Assembly: GCA_028287885.1 (NCBI GenBank)
Contig: JAQBOT010000166.1
Coordinates: 1-10,164, forward strand
Length of the DNA stretch: 10,164 nucleotides
Source: Pedobacter sp.
Lineage (GTDB): Bacteria > Bacteroidota > Bacteroidia > Sphingobacteriales > Sphingobacteriaceae
Direction of reading: 5' to 3'
Made by a program: the position numbers and the translations under genes. The notes beneath the pieces are model-generated. The model was not told the DNA's origin. It ran no database searches and saw only the letters and a program-made list of their open reading frames with translations. Below are positions 1 through 6,969 of the stretch, in pieces. Position 1 is the first letter of the stretch, and every line of letters begins with the position of its first letter.

Positions 1-1275
1 ACCACAAAGACACAACGTTCGGCTAAATTCGTTAAGACAGGTTTTCAGATCGGGGGCAATTACATTAAGCACTATTCTAAAAAGCTATTCAATCCAGATA
101 TGGATCGGGCAGAGCTTAATGAGGACAATGCGACCGATATTTATAAGTCTTTAAGTGAACTGAAAGGCAGTGCATTGAAAATTGCGCAAATGCTCAGTAT
201 GGATAAGAATATCATGCCCAAATCCTACGTTGATAAGTTCACCCAATCGCAGTACAACGCACCCCCACTATCCGGCCCACTAATCGTACGGACCTTCACG
301 AAACACTTCGGAAAAACGCCTGAACAAATTTACGATAAGTTCAATTCTGTTTCCAGCAACGCTGCATCCATTGGCCAGGTACACGAAGCCTACCTCAATG
401 GCAACAAGCTTGCCATTAAGATCCAATATCCAGGCGTTGCAGACAGCATCTCTTCAGACCTGAAACTGGTAAAGCCTTTTGCTTTCAGATTGCTTGGGAT
501 GAGTGAGAAAGAACTGAATATCTATGTTAAGGAGGTTGAGGAACGCTTACTGGAAGAAACTGACTACGAGCTTGAAGTACGCCGCTCCATCCAGTTTTCT
601 GAGGCTTGCAAGAATCTGCAGAATGTGGTATTTCCGACGTACTATCCCGAACTATCAGCAAAGAGGATTATTACCATGGGCTGGCTGCAGGGCATGCACC
701 TAAAAGAATTCCTAAAAACCAATCCGAGCCAAGACTTAAGAAATAAAATCGGACAGGCTTTATGGGACTTCTATAATTTTCAGCAGCATGAATTGCGTGC
801 AGTACATGCAGATCCACATCCCGGAAACTTCCTGATCACACCTGAGGAAAAGCTTGGGGTTATTGATTTTGGTTGTATAAAAGAGCTTCCAGACGACTTC
901 TACTATCCTTTCTTCTCCCTGGTATCTGCGGGCATCATGAACGACAAGGCAAAGACATTAGATGCGTTCAGAAAGCTGGAAATGATTCATAAGACCGATA
1001 AACCGGCGCAGGTAGAATTCTACTATAAAGCCTATAGGGAAATGATCGGCTTGTTTGCAAAGCCCTATATGAGCGATACTTTTGACTTCAGTCAGCAACA
1101 GTTTTTTGATGATCTATACGCTTATGGGGAGAAAGTTTCAAAAATGCCGGAGTTTAAACAAGCGCGTGGTGTTAAGCATTTTATCTATGTGAACCGCACC
1201 AACTTTGGCTTATACACGATCTTACAGGAGCTTAAAGCAGTGGTGAACACGGCAACCTACCGGCCGCATGTATAA
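1..1275 (+). CDS. ABC1/UbiB (AarF/ADCK-like) atypical kinase, 5'-truncated by window edge
   Basis: The reading frame is open from base 1, so the true start lies upstream; the first in-frame ATG at 100 is internal to the conserved region. Numbering from that ATG, the ABC1 signatures appear in order: a KxGQ-type motif (KIAQ, 27-30), the Ala-rich loop (NAASIGQVH, 87-95), the nucleotide-binding lysine in AIKIQYPGV (K107), the catalytic HADPHPGN (236-243) and the metal-binding DFG (256-258). The family comprises protein-kinase-like ATPases; UbiB/COQ8 members support ubiquinone biosynthesis, while many bacterial members have no proven substrate. Two signature positions differ from the usual form: the Gly of KxGQ is Ala, and the first Ala of the AAAS loop is Asn. 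I see no transmembrane segment in the visible C-terminal end. The specific role here is unknown. The family call is firm, the function is not. Confidence 0.93.
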   Translation, partial: TTKTQRSAKFVKTGFQIGGNYIKHYSKKLFNPDMDRAELNEDNATDIYKSLSELKGSALKIAQMLSMDKNIMPKSYVDKFTQSQYNAPPLSGPLIVRTFTKHFGKTPEQIYDKFNSVSSNAASIGQVHEAYLNGNKLAIKIQYPGVADSISSDLKLVKPFAFRLLGMSEKELNIYVKEVEERLLEETDYELEVRRSIQFSEACKNLQNVVFPTYYPELSAKRIITMGWLQGMHLKEFLKTNPSQDLRNKIGQALWDFYNFQQHELRAVHADPHPGNFLITPEEKLGVIDFGCIKELPDDFYYPFFSLVSAGIMNDKAKTLDAFRKLEMIHKTDKPAQVEFYYKAYREMIGLFAKPYMSDTFDFSQQQFFDDLYAYGEKVSKMPEFKQARGVKHFIYVNRTNFGLYTILQELKAVVNTATYRPHV

Positions 1276-1282
1276 AAAGGAA

Positions 1283-1307
1283 AGGCACAATCGCCACAAT
1301 TGTGCCT
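1283..1307 (+). terminator. Stem-loop after the ABC1 kinase gene
   Basis: A perfect 9-bp stem, AGGCACAAT (1283-1291) against ATTGTGCCT (1299-1307), encloses a 7-nt loop and begins 8 nt after the kinase stop codon. Its position suits a transcription terminator or mRNA 3' end. No U-tract follows (the next bases are AAACCTAACC), so intrinsic termination is not certain; it may instead protect the 3' end of the message. Confidence 0.6.
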
Positions 1308-1395
1308 AAACCTAACCTTTAAACTTACTAATAAGACCATCCACAAGCTAAAAGGTTTCATCGATTAAAAAATTATTGTATAAACTGCTTAAAAT

Positions 1396-1427
1396 ATTTC
1401 AAACATAGTCCCAGCTTGATATATTTG
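1396..1427 (+). promoter_or_regulatory. Bacteroidota-type promoter of the response regulator gene
   Basis: TTTC at 1396-1399, a 20-nt spacer and TATATTTG at 1420-1427 match the Bacteroidota -33/-7 pattern TTTG-N(19-21)-TAnnTTTG, with one mismatch in the -33 box. If the -7 box sits at its usual distance from the start site, transcription begins near 1431 and leaves a leader of about 16 nt before the TTG start codon at 1447. The rest of 1308-1446 shows nothing else I can support. Confidence 0.6.
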
Positions 1428-1446
1428 TAATCCTAATTATCAAGAC

Positions 1447-1842
1447 TTGAAGAACCATTCCAATACGCACAAGAACATTTTGGTTATTGAAGACAATCAC
1501 GCCATTCTGGACGTGATCACACTGATCCTGCAAAGTGAAGCCTACAACGTGAATGGTTTAAGCAAGAGTGCAAATTACATGCAGCATATAGATGAGGTAA
1601 GGCCAGATCTTTTAATTCTAGACATCATGCTACCTGATGCCGACGGACGGGTTTTATTACAGGACCTCAGAAACAACCACAACACCAAGGATATACCTGT
1701 GTTGATGATCTCGGCGAGGTATACGGAAGAAAACCTCCAACATGGGGAACATAAGCCCAATGGATTTTTGGCTAAGCCATTTGATATAGACGATTTGCTG
1801 GACAGGATTGAAGGTATATTGGCAGGCAAGAACTACATCTAA
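1447..1842 (+). CDS. Single-domain response regulator (receiver domain only)
   Basis: The 131-residue product is one receiver (REC) domain and nothing more. The acidic pair E15/D16 (LVIEDN), the phospho-acceptor D59 (LLILDIMLPD), the switch residue S89 (MISARY) and the invariant K110 (FLAKPF) are all in place, so it should be competent for phosphotransfer. There is no DNA-binding or enzymatic output domain, so it would act as a phosphorelay intermediate or by binding a partner protein, as CheY- or Spo0F-like proteins do. The start is TTG at 1447: an in-frame stop at 1417 limits extension, and the receiver fold needs all residues from about position 10. No Shine-Dalgarno sequence is seen. No histidine kinase is in the window, so the partner is unknown. 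Its stop lies 3 nt from the stop of the convergent Ku gene. Confidence 0.92.
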   Translation: MKNHSNTHKNILVIEDNHAILDVITLILQSEAYNVNGLSKSANYMQHIDEVRPDLLILDIMLPDADGRVLLQDLRNNHNTKDIPVLMISARYTEENLQHGEHKPNGFLAKPFDIDDLLDRIEGILAGKNYI

Positions 1843-1845
1843 CCT

Positions 1846-2613
1846 CTACGCTTCTTTCTTACTTAGACTCTGCATAAGCTGACTGTAAAGGTCTGTACTG
1901 GCTTCCTCCCGAGGTTTAAGTTTCTTAACCGTAGCACGTTTTCCTTTAGCCTTCGCTTTGATAATCTTTAACAGTTCCTGGGTGTATTCATCCTTAAAAC
2001 TTTCAATGTTGAATTCAGAAGTATATTGTTTAATCAAGGCTAGACCTACATCCAGTTCTTTCTTACTTACAGAATCCAGTGGCGGTACTTTAATCTCTTC
2101 TGCAGAACGGATTTCCTCAGCAAAGCGGATTTTCGTGACCACTAAAACATTGCCCCTTGGGTGAATGACACATAGATTTTCAGAACTCCGCAGCACAAAG
2201 CGCGCAACGCCGGCTTTTTTAACTTGCTGTAACGCTTTCAACAATAAAGCATAAGCCTTCTTACCTTGCGTCTCAGGCTCTGCATAATAAGAAGTTTCAT
2301 AATAGATGGGGTTGATTTCTGAAATATCCACGAAGTTCTCCAGTTCAATCATCTTGGTTTTCTCCGGACTTGCCTCTTCAAAATCATGTTTTTCGAGGAT
2401 CACATACTTATCATCCAGCAGGTAGCCTTTCACAATCTTATCAAATTCCACCTCTTTGTGGGTGTTCTCGTTAATCCGCTGAAATTTAATGTGCGCATGG
2501 TCTTTCGCATCAAGCATGTCCATATTCAGGCCACTGTTCTGGACAGCAGAATACAGCTTAATTGGTATGTTAACAAGTCCAAACCCAATTGAACCCTTCC
2601 AGATAGATCTCAT
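1846..2613 (-). CDS. ku: Bacterial Ku protein, non-homologous end joining
   Basis: Bacterial Ku forms a homodimeric ring that threads onto DNA double-strand ends and recruits the ligase/polymerase LigD. The 255-residue protein opens with MRSIWKGSIGFGLVNIPIKLY, the family's typical N-terminus, and continues through the Ku core (for example FDKIVKGYLL at 58-67, KKAGVARFVLRS at 132-143, and the DEYTQELLKII segment at 208-218). A Lys-rich tail follows (about 219-255), the kind of extension that binds DNA in bacterial Ku. I chose ATG at 2613 over an in-frame ATG at 2658 because it begins exactly at the conserved N-terminus and has an AGGAAG ribosome site 7 nt upstream. Length suits the family (about 250-300). 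It follows hisS by 76 nt on the same strand with no clear terminator between, so cotranscription is possible. No ligD is in the window. Confidence 0.95.
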   Translation of the reverse strand: MRSIWKGSIGFGLVNIPIKLYSAVQNSGLNMDMLDAKDHAHIKFQRINENTHKEVEFDKIVKGYLLDDKYVILEKHDFEEASPEKTKMIELENFVDISEINPIYYETSYYAEPETQGKKAYALLLKALQQVKKAGVARFVLRSSENLCVIHPRGNVLVVTKIRFAEEIRSAEEIKVPPLDSVSKKELDVGLALIKQYTSEFNIESFKDEYTQELLKIIKAKAKGKRATVKKLKPREEASTDLYSQLMQSLSKKEA

Positions 2614-2620
2614 GTTCTTT

Positions 2621-2626
2621 CTTCCT
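2621..2626 (-). promoter_or_regulatory. Shine-Dalgarno site that fixes the Ku start
   Basis: On the minus strand AGGAAG lies 7 nt before the ATG at 2613. It supports that start over the in-frame ATG at 2658. It is the only clear Shine-Dalgarno sequence in the window; the other genes have AT-rich leaders without one. Confidence 0.6.
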
Positions 2627-2689
2627 AATTTGGCTGTATAACAAACCTTAAAAGGCAATTGTTTATTCGCTTAACAATCCACTCAAATC

Positions 2690-4087
2690 TTAGCTGTCTT
2701 CTGCAGTAAGGAAATCCAGGATCCCAGCTATGGTTAGCTTTTGTTGGATGCCAGACTTCATGTCTTTTAGCGTTAGGGTGTGACTCTCCATTTCATCACT
2801 GCCAATTAGAACCACGTAAGGAATGTTCTTATCGTCTGCATAGGCCATTTGCTTTTTAAGCTTGGCTGAGGACGGATAGATCTCCGTAGCTACGTTTGCT
2901 TGTCTCAACTGCTGAACGATCGGTAAAGCATAGGATTCTGCCTGTGCATCGAAGTTGCTAATCAACACCCTGGTTCCTGCTGCTGTTGATTCAGGGAATA
3001 AGTTCAACTCTTGAAGAACATCATAGATGCGGTCGGCGCCAAAAGAAACTCCAACGCCTGTTAATCCCTTCAAGCCAAACATTCCGGTAAGGTCGTCATA
3101 ACGCCCCCCACCACCAATGCTGCCCATGGCTACCTCATTGGTTTTCACCTCAAAAATACACCCTGTATAGTAGTTCAGCCCGCGTGCCAAGGTAATATCA
3201 AGCTCAAGCTGCAGTGCTTCCCCGATTTCCGTACCTCCTATAAATTGTCGTACATATCCGAACACGGTCTCGATCTCGGCAATCCCTTTCAACCCGGTTT
3301 CTGAAGAAGCCAGGACTTCTTTCAAACGGGAAAGCTTATCTGTGGTGGATCCTTCAAGTAAGATCACTGGTTGTAGTGTGTTAATGTCGGCCTCCGTGAA
3401 ACCCTTTTCCAGCAGTTCTTTGGTTACGCCTTCAAAACCTATTTTATCGAGCTTATCTATTGCAACTGTCATGTCAATGATCAGCTCAGGCTTGCCGATG
3501 ATCTCGGCAATTCCCGTAAGTATCTTACGGTTGTTAATCTTTATCGTAAAGTCGCTCAAGCCAAGATTAGAAAGTGCCTCCTGGTAGATCAGAATAAACT
3601 CAGCCTCGTTTAAAAGGCTATCTGATCCAACAACATCCACGTCGCACTGGTAGAATTCCCTGTATCGGCCTTTTTGAGGTCGATCTGCACGCCACACGGG
3701 CTGCACCTGAAAACGCTTAAAAGGCAAGGTTATCTCATTCTGATGCATCACTACGTAACGTGCAAAAGGTACAGTTAGGTCGTACCGCAACGCTTTTTCA
3801 GAGATTGAAGAAGTAAGCGCATTTGAGTTCTTATTAGCCAAGAGCTCTGGGTTAGCTTTAGAAAGATAGTCGCCGCTATTTAAAATCTTAAAGATCAGCT
3901 TATCGCCCTCTTCCCCGTACTTTCCAGTAAGCGTCGACAAATTCTCCATAGATGGAGTCTGAATCTCCGCATAGCCAAACTTCTTAAATACCGCCTTAAT
4001 GGTATCGTAAATATAGTTACGCTTAACCATTTCCTGGGGAGAGAAGTCGCGGGTTCCTTTTGCTAGAGCGGGCTTAATGTTTGACAT
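2690..4087 (-). CDS. hisS: Histidyl-tRNA synthetase
   Basis: HisRS is the cytosolic class II synthetase that charges tRNA-His with histidine using ATP. From ATG at 4087 the product is 465 residues. Landmarks in order: the N-terminal AKGTRDFSP (9-17); motif 1 near TPSMENL (44-50); RYDLTVPFARYV (101-112); motif 2 around FQVQPVWRADRPQKGRYREF (126-145); the histidine-specific ARGLNYYTG (301-309); GGGGRYDDL (325-333); motif 3 GVGVSFGADRI (344-354); and a C-terminal anticodon-binding domain from about 372. It is longer than the E. coli enzyme (424), mainly through the region between motif 2 and ARGLNYYTG. An in-frame ATG at 4117 is rejected because it lies in the preceding terminator's T-tract, upstream of a good promoter. 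No Shine-Dalgarno sequence is present. The gene lies behind pdhC but has its own promoter. Confidence 0.98.
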   Translation of the reverse strand: MSNIKPALAKGTRDFSPQEMVKRNYIYDTIKAVFKKFGYAEIQTPSMENLSTLTGKYGEEGDKLIFKILNSGDYLSKANPELLANKNSNALTSSISEKALRYDLTVPFARYVVMHQNEITLPFKRFQVQPVWRADRPQKGRYREFYQCDVDVVGSDSLLNEAEFILIYQEALSNLGLSDFTIKINNRKILTGIAEIIGKPELIIDMTVAIDKLDKIGFEGVTKELLEKGFTEADINTLQPVILLEGSTTDKLSRLKEVLASSETGLKGIAEIETVFGYVRQFIGGTEIGEALQLELDITLARGLNYYTGCIFEVKTNEVAMGSIGGGGRYDDLTGMFGLKGLTGVGVSFGADRIYDVLQELNLFPESTAAGTRVLISNFDAQAESYALPIVQQLRQANVATEIYPSSAKLKKQMAYADDKNIPYVVLIGSDEMESHTLTLKDMKSGIQQKLTIAGILDFLTAEDS

Positions 4088-4091
4088 AGCC

Positions 4092-4099
4092 GCAAAAGT
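4092..4099 (-). promoter_or_regulatory. hisS promoter -7 box, placed almost on the start codon
   Basis: On the minus strand TACTTTTG matches the Bacteroidota -7 consensus TAnnTTTG exactly and ends only 5 nt before the hisS ATG at 4087. With usual -7 spacing, transcription would begin about 2 nt before the ATG, giving a nearly leaderless mRNA. The expected -33 position falls near the T-tract of the upstream pdhC terminator and shows no TTTG, so the call rests on the -7 box and its position. Confidence 0.55.
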
Positions 4100-4117
4100 A
4101 CAAAAACTAAAAGGCAT

Positions 4118-4142
4118 AAAAAAAGCTGCCGAAGCAGCTTTT
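4118..4142 (-). terminator. Rho-independent terminator of the pdhA-pdhC unit
   Basis: Read on the minus strand, AAAAGCTGC, a TTCG tetraloop and GCAGCTTTT form a perfect 9-bp stem (4142-4134 with 4129-4121), and the T-run continues to 4118. The loop is the exceptionally stable cUUCGg type. It begins 15 nt after the pdhC stop. Because the stem is flanked by A's on one side and T's on the other it could also work on the plus strand, but no plus-strand gene reads into it. Confidence 0.93.
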
Positions 4143-4157
4143 CTATAATTGAATTAT

Positions 4158-5813
4158 TTAAACCAATAATCTCACCGGTTCTTCCAGCAAGGCTTTAAAT
4201 GTTTGCAAGAATGCAGAACCCGTTGCACCGTCTACCACCCTGTGATCGCAACTTAAAGTTACTTTCATGACGTTTCCTGGTACAACAGCGCCATTTTTAA
4301 CCACAGGAACCTGTGATATACCGCCAATTGCAAGAATACATGCATCAGGTGGGTTAATGATCGCTGTAAATTCATCTATTCCGAACATACCCAGGTTGGA
4401 AATGGTAAATGTAGAACCTTCCCAATCTGCAGGCTGTAATTTTTTAGCTTTAGCACGTTGTGCGAAGTCTTTTACTTCAGCAGAGATGCGTGACAATGAT
4501 TTGCCGTCAGCAAAACGAACCACCGGTACAAGCAGGCCATCTTCAACCGCTACGGCCACACCAATGTTCACATGCTCATTGTAACGAATCTTGTCACCTA
4601 ACCATGATGAATTCACATTAGGATGTTGTTTTAAAGCAACTGCCGCAGCTTTAAGAACCATGTCATTAAATGATATTTTAACTGGAGCAAACTCATTCAT
4701 TTTAACACGAGCTGCAATAGCGCCATCCATATCGATAGACATGGTTAAGTAGAAATGCGGTGCAGTGAACAAGCTTTCAGCAAGACGCTTCGCTATCACC
4801 TTACGCATTTGGGTTACCGGCTTCTCGGTAAATTTCTCCTCACCAATGAACTGCGGAAGAACAGCTGGCTTCTCAGCAGCCTGTGCAGGTGCTTCGGCAG
4901 CCTTTGGAGCTGCAGCAGCTGGCTTGAAGTTTTCAATATCTTTCTTTATAATCCTGCCACCATCTGCAGTACCTGCAACTTGTGAAAGATCTATTCCTTT
5001 TTCTTTGGCAATTCTTTTGGCTAATGGAGAAGCTTTAACGCGACTTCCATCTGCAGCAACCGTTGCGGCAGGTTCAGCTTCCTGTGCAGCAGGTTGTTCC
5101 TGGGTCGCAGCCGCAGGTTGTCCGTTTGCAGCAGATGCTGCTGGTGCATCACCCTGGTTAAGGATCGCTGTGATATCTGTTCCTTCCGGACCAACGATCG
5201 CGATAATACCATTTACCTTTGCAGCCTGTCCTTTTTCTACACCAATGTGCAATAAGGTACCTTCTGCATAACCCATCACCTCCATTGTAGCCTTATCGGT
5301 TTCAACGTCGGCAAGAATATCATCCTCTTTTATCTTATCACCTACTTTTTTATGCCATTCTGCAATAACACCTTCGGTCATTGTATCACTTAATAAAGGC
5401 ATACGAACTACGGTTACGCCCATCTTCTCGATGTCTGCATCCGATAATGCAGCACCTGTTGCCGATGGAGCAGCAGGTATCGATGCCTTTTCAGTATCAG
5501 CTGGTTTTTCAGCAGCAGCCGGAGCCGGAGCCGAGGCAGCACCTTCAGCATCTAAAGCAGCCTTATAGTCTTCGCCTTCTTTACCGATAACGGCAATTAC
5601 AGCATCAACAGGAACAGCTTTACCTTCTTCAACCCCGATGTATAGAATGGTTCCATCCCAATATGACTCCAAATCCATGGTCGCCTTATCGGTTTCCACT
5701 TCGGCCATAACATCACCGCTTTTAACTTTATCGCCAACTTTTACATGCCACTTAGCCATAACACCTTCAGTCATGGTGTCGCTCATTTTGGGCATTTTAA
5801 CTACTTCAGCCAT
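4158..5813 (-). CDS. pdhC: Pyruvate dehydrogenase E2, dihydrolipoamide acetyltransferase with two lipoyl domains
   Basis: E2 carries acetyl groups on lipoyl arms and transfers them to CoA, forming the core of the pyruvate dehydrogenase complex. The 551-residue protein has two N-terminal lipoyl domains (about 1-78 and 132-208), each with the ETDKAT motif whose lysine is lipoylated (K43 and K174). Ala/Pro-rich flexible linkers follow each domain. A peripheral subunit-binding domain (about 259-296, with ASPLAKRIAKEKGIDLSQV) binds E1 and E3. The catalytic acetyltransferase domain runs from about 327 to the end, with the active-site DHRVVDG (523-529; H524, D528). The Ala/Pro linkers argue for pyruvate rather than 2-oxoglutarate dehydrogenase, as does the adjacent E1 alpha. 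It starts 30 nt after the pdhA stop, so the two are very likely one transcript, ending at the strong terminator at 4142-4118. No Shine-Dalgarno sequence is seen. Confidence 0.97.
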   Translation of the reverse strand: MAEVVKMPKMSDTMTEGVMAKWHVKVGDKVKSGDVMAEVETDKATMDLESYWDGTILYIGVEEGKAVPVDAVIAVIGKEGEDYKAALDAEGAASAPAPAAAEKPADTEKASIPAAPSATGAALSDADIEKMGVTVVRMPLLSDTMTEGVIAEWHKKVGDKIKEDDILADVETDKATMEVMGYAEGTLLHIGVEKGQAAKVNGIIAIVGPEGTDITAILNQGDAPAASAANGQPAAATQEQPAAQEAEPAATVAADGSRVKASPLAKRIAKEKGIDLSQVAGTADGGRIIKKDIENFKPAAAAPKAAEAPAQAAEKPAVLPQFIGEEKFTEKPVTQMRKVIAKRLAESLFTAPHFYLTMSIDMDGAIAARVKMNEFAPVKISFNDMVLKAAAVALKQHPNVNSSWLGDKIRYNEHVNIGVAVAVEDGLLVPVVRFADGKSLSRISAEVKDFAQRAKAKKLQPADWEGSTFTISNLGMFGIDEFTAIINPPDACILAIGGISQVPVVKNGAVVPGNVMKVTLSCDHRVVDGATGSAFLQTFKALLEEPVRLLV

Positions 5814-5843
5814 TCTATATTATCAATTGAAATTAGTTTAAAA

Positions 5844-6839
5844 TTAATCTAGTACGTAAGGATAATCAGTCTGAACGTATACATCAGTATATAATTCAGA
5901 AGCCTCAGGCCATGGTGACTCCTCTGCAAACTTAACCGAGTCATCAACGATCTGTTTAACTTTAGCTTCTACACCCTCAATCCAGGCTTGATCTGCATAC
6001 TTTTCCGCAAGGATAACTTCTCTTACGTTTTCGATCGGGTCTTTGGATTTATAATCTTCCAATTCTTCTTTCGTACGGTATTTTGCGGGGTCAGACATCG
6101 AGTGTCCACGGTAGCGGTAGGTACGCATCTCTAAGAAGGTAGGTCCTTCTCCGTTACGTGCACGTTGAGCAGCTTCATCCATTGCATTGTGAACAGCAAC
6201 CGGATCCATACCGTCAACTGGTGCACATGGCATATCAAAACCCAATCCCATTTTATAGATATCAATCATGTTCGTTGTACGCTGCAATGAAGTACCCATA
6301 GCGTAACCATTGTTCTCACAAACAAAGATTACTGGTAGCTTCCATAGCATCGCCATATTGAATGCTTCGTTTAAAGCACCCTGACGAACAGCACCGTCGC
6401 CCATATAGCAAACATTTAGATTTTTTGTGCCTTTATATTTTTCTGCGAAGGCGATACCAGCTCCTAGAGGAATCTGACCACCAACAATGCCGTGTCCACC
6501 GTAGAAGTTAAATTCCTTGCTAAACATGTGCATGGAACCACCTTTTCCCTTAGAACAGCCAGTAGCTTTTCCGTACATCTCGGCCATTATGCTGTTTGCA
6601 CTAACACCCTTAGCCAAAGCATGAGCGTGATCACGGTAAGCAGTGATCATAGAATCTCCAGGTTGTAGTGCAGAGATCGCACCAGCAACAACTGCTTCCT
6701 GCCCAATATATAAATGACAAAATCCACGGATCTTCTGTTGTCCGTAAAGTTGTCCAGTTTTCTCTTCGAACTTGCGCATCAGCAACATCGACTCAAACCA
6801 CTTCAGATAGGTATCTTTATTAATTTCTACTGCACTCAT
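5844..6839 (-). CDS. pdhA: Pyruvate dehydrogenase E1 component, alpha subunit
   Basis: E1 alpha pairs with E1 beta to decarboxylate pyruvate with thiamine diphosphate and acetylate the lipoyl arm of E2. The 331-residue protein carries the thiamine-diphosphate motif from GDG (147-149) to NN (176-177, in CENNGYAMGT). It also has the alpha-subunit segments YRDHAHALAKG (68-78), a Gly-rich GKGGSMHMF (98-106), and YRYRGHSMSDP (241-251), the loop that holds a regulatory phospho-serine in mitochondrial enzymes; there is no sign of such control here. Length fits a bacterial E1 alpha. ATG at 6839 is preceded by a promoter (TAGATTTG at 6877-6870) and a leader of about 27 nt without a Shine-Dalgarno sequence. 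pdhC follows 30 nt downstream. The beta subunit gene is not in the window, so it must be encoded elsewhere for the enzyme to work. Confidence 0.97.
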   Translation of the reverse strand: MSAVEINKDTYLKWFESMLLMRKFEEKTGQLYGQQKIRGFCHLYIGQEAVVAGAISALQPGDSMITAYRDHAHALAKGVSANSIMAEMYGKATGCSKGKGGSMHMFSKEFNFYGGHGIVGGQIPLGAGIAFAEKYKGTKNLNVCYMGDGAVRQGALNEAFNMAMLWKLPVIFVCENNGYAMGTSLQRTTNMIDIYKMGLGFDMPCAPVDGMDPVAVHNAMDEAAQRARNGEGPTFLEMRTYRYRGHSMSDPAKYRTKEELEDYKSKDPIENVREVILAEKYADQAWIEGVEAKVKQIVDDSVKFAEESPWPEASELYTDVYVQTDYPYVLD

Positions 6840-6869
6840 TTTTGGGGGTATTACATTTTTTTACGAGAG

Positions 6870-6900
6870 CAAATCTAGTTTTTTATTGGAATATATCGAA
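6870..6900 (-). promoter_or_regulatory. Promoter of pdhA-pdhC
   Basis: On the minus strand TTCG (6900-6897), a 19-nt spacer and TAGATTTG (6877-6870) fit the Bacteroidota pattern, with an exact -7 box and one mismatch in the -33 box. The predicted start site is near 6866, giving a leader of about 27 nt. The divergent spacer to the NlpC/P60 gene (6840-7073) holds this promoter and the one for that gene; between them (6901-6969) I see only AT-rich sequence. Confidence 0.6.
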
Positions 6901-6969
6901 GGAATAGATGTAAAATACACACTAACAAAAGCGTTAATGTTAATAACTTTCGAAATATCTTGGATGATA

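Noticed and set aside
1314..1358. Inverted repeat AACCTTT / AAAGGTT between the kinase and the response regulator
   Set aside because: Seven AT-rich base pairs across a loop of about 31 nt are expected by chance in sequence of this composition.
2645..2652. Possible Ku promoter box AAGGTTTG on the minus strand
   Set aside because: It has one mismatch to TAnnTTTG and no TTTG-like -33 box at 19-21 nt; the nearest TTG is 25 nt away.
2614..2658. 15-residue N-terminal extension of Ku to an ATG at 2658
   Set aside because: The conserved Ku N-terminus begins exactly at the ATG at 2613, which has AGGAAG 7 nt upstream. The extension overlaps the leader.
2640..2663. Possible hairpin between hisS and Ku (AACAA with TTGTT, CCT with AGG)
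   Set aside because: The pairing is interrupted by an uneven internal loop, the inner stem is only 3-4 bp, and no T-tract follows, so it is too weak to call a terminator or attenuator.
4088..4117. 10-residue N-terminal extension of HisRS to an ATG at 4117
   Set aside because: That ATG directly follows the T-tract of the pdhC terminator and is upstream of the exact -7 box, so it would not be in the hisS transcript.
4765..5271. Open frame of 168 codons on the plus strand, rich in Ala, Ser and Pro
   Set aside because: It lies antisense to the Ala/Pro linkers and lipoyl domain of pdhC, whose composition produces open antisense frames. It shows no recognisable domain, and I found no start signals for it.
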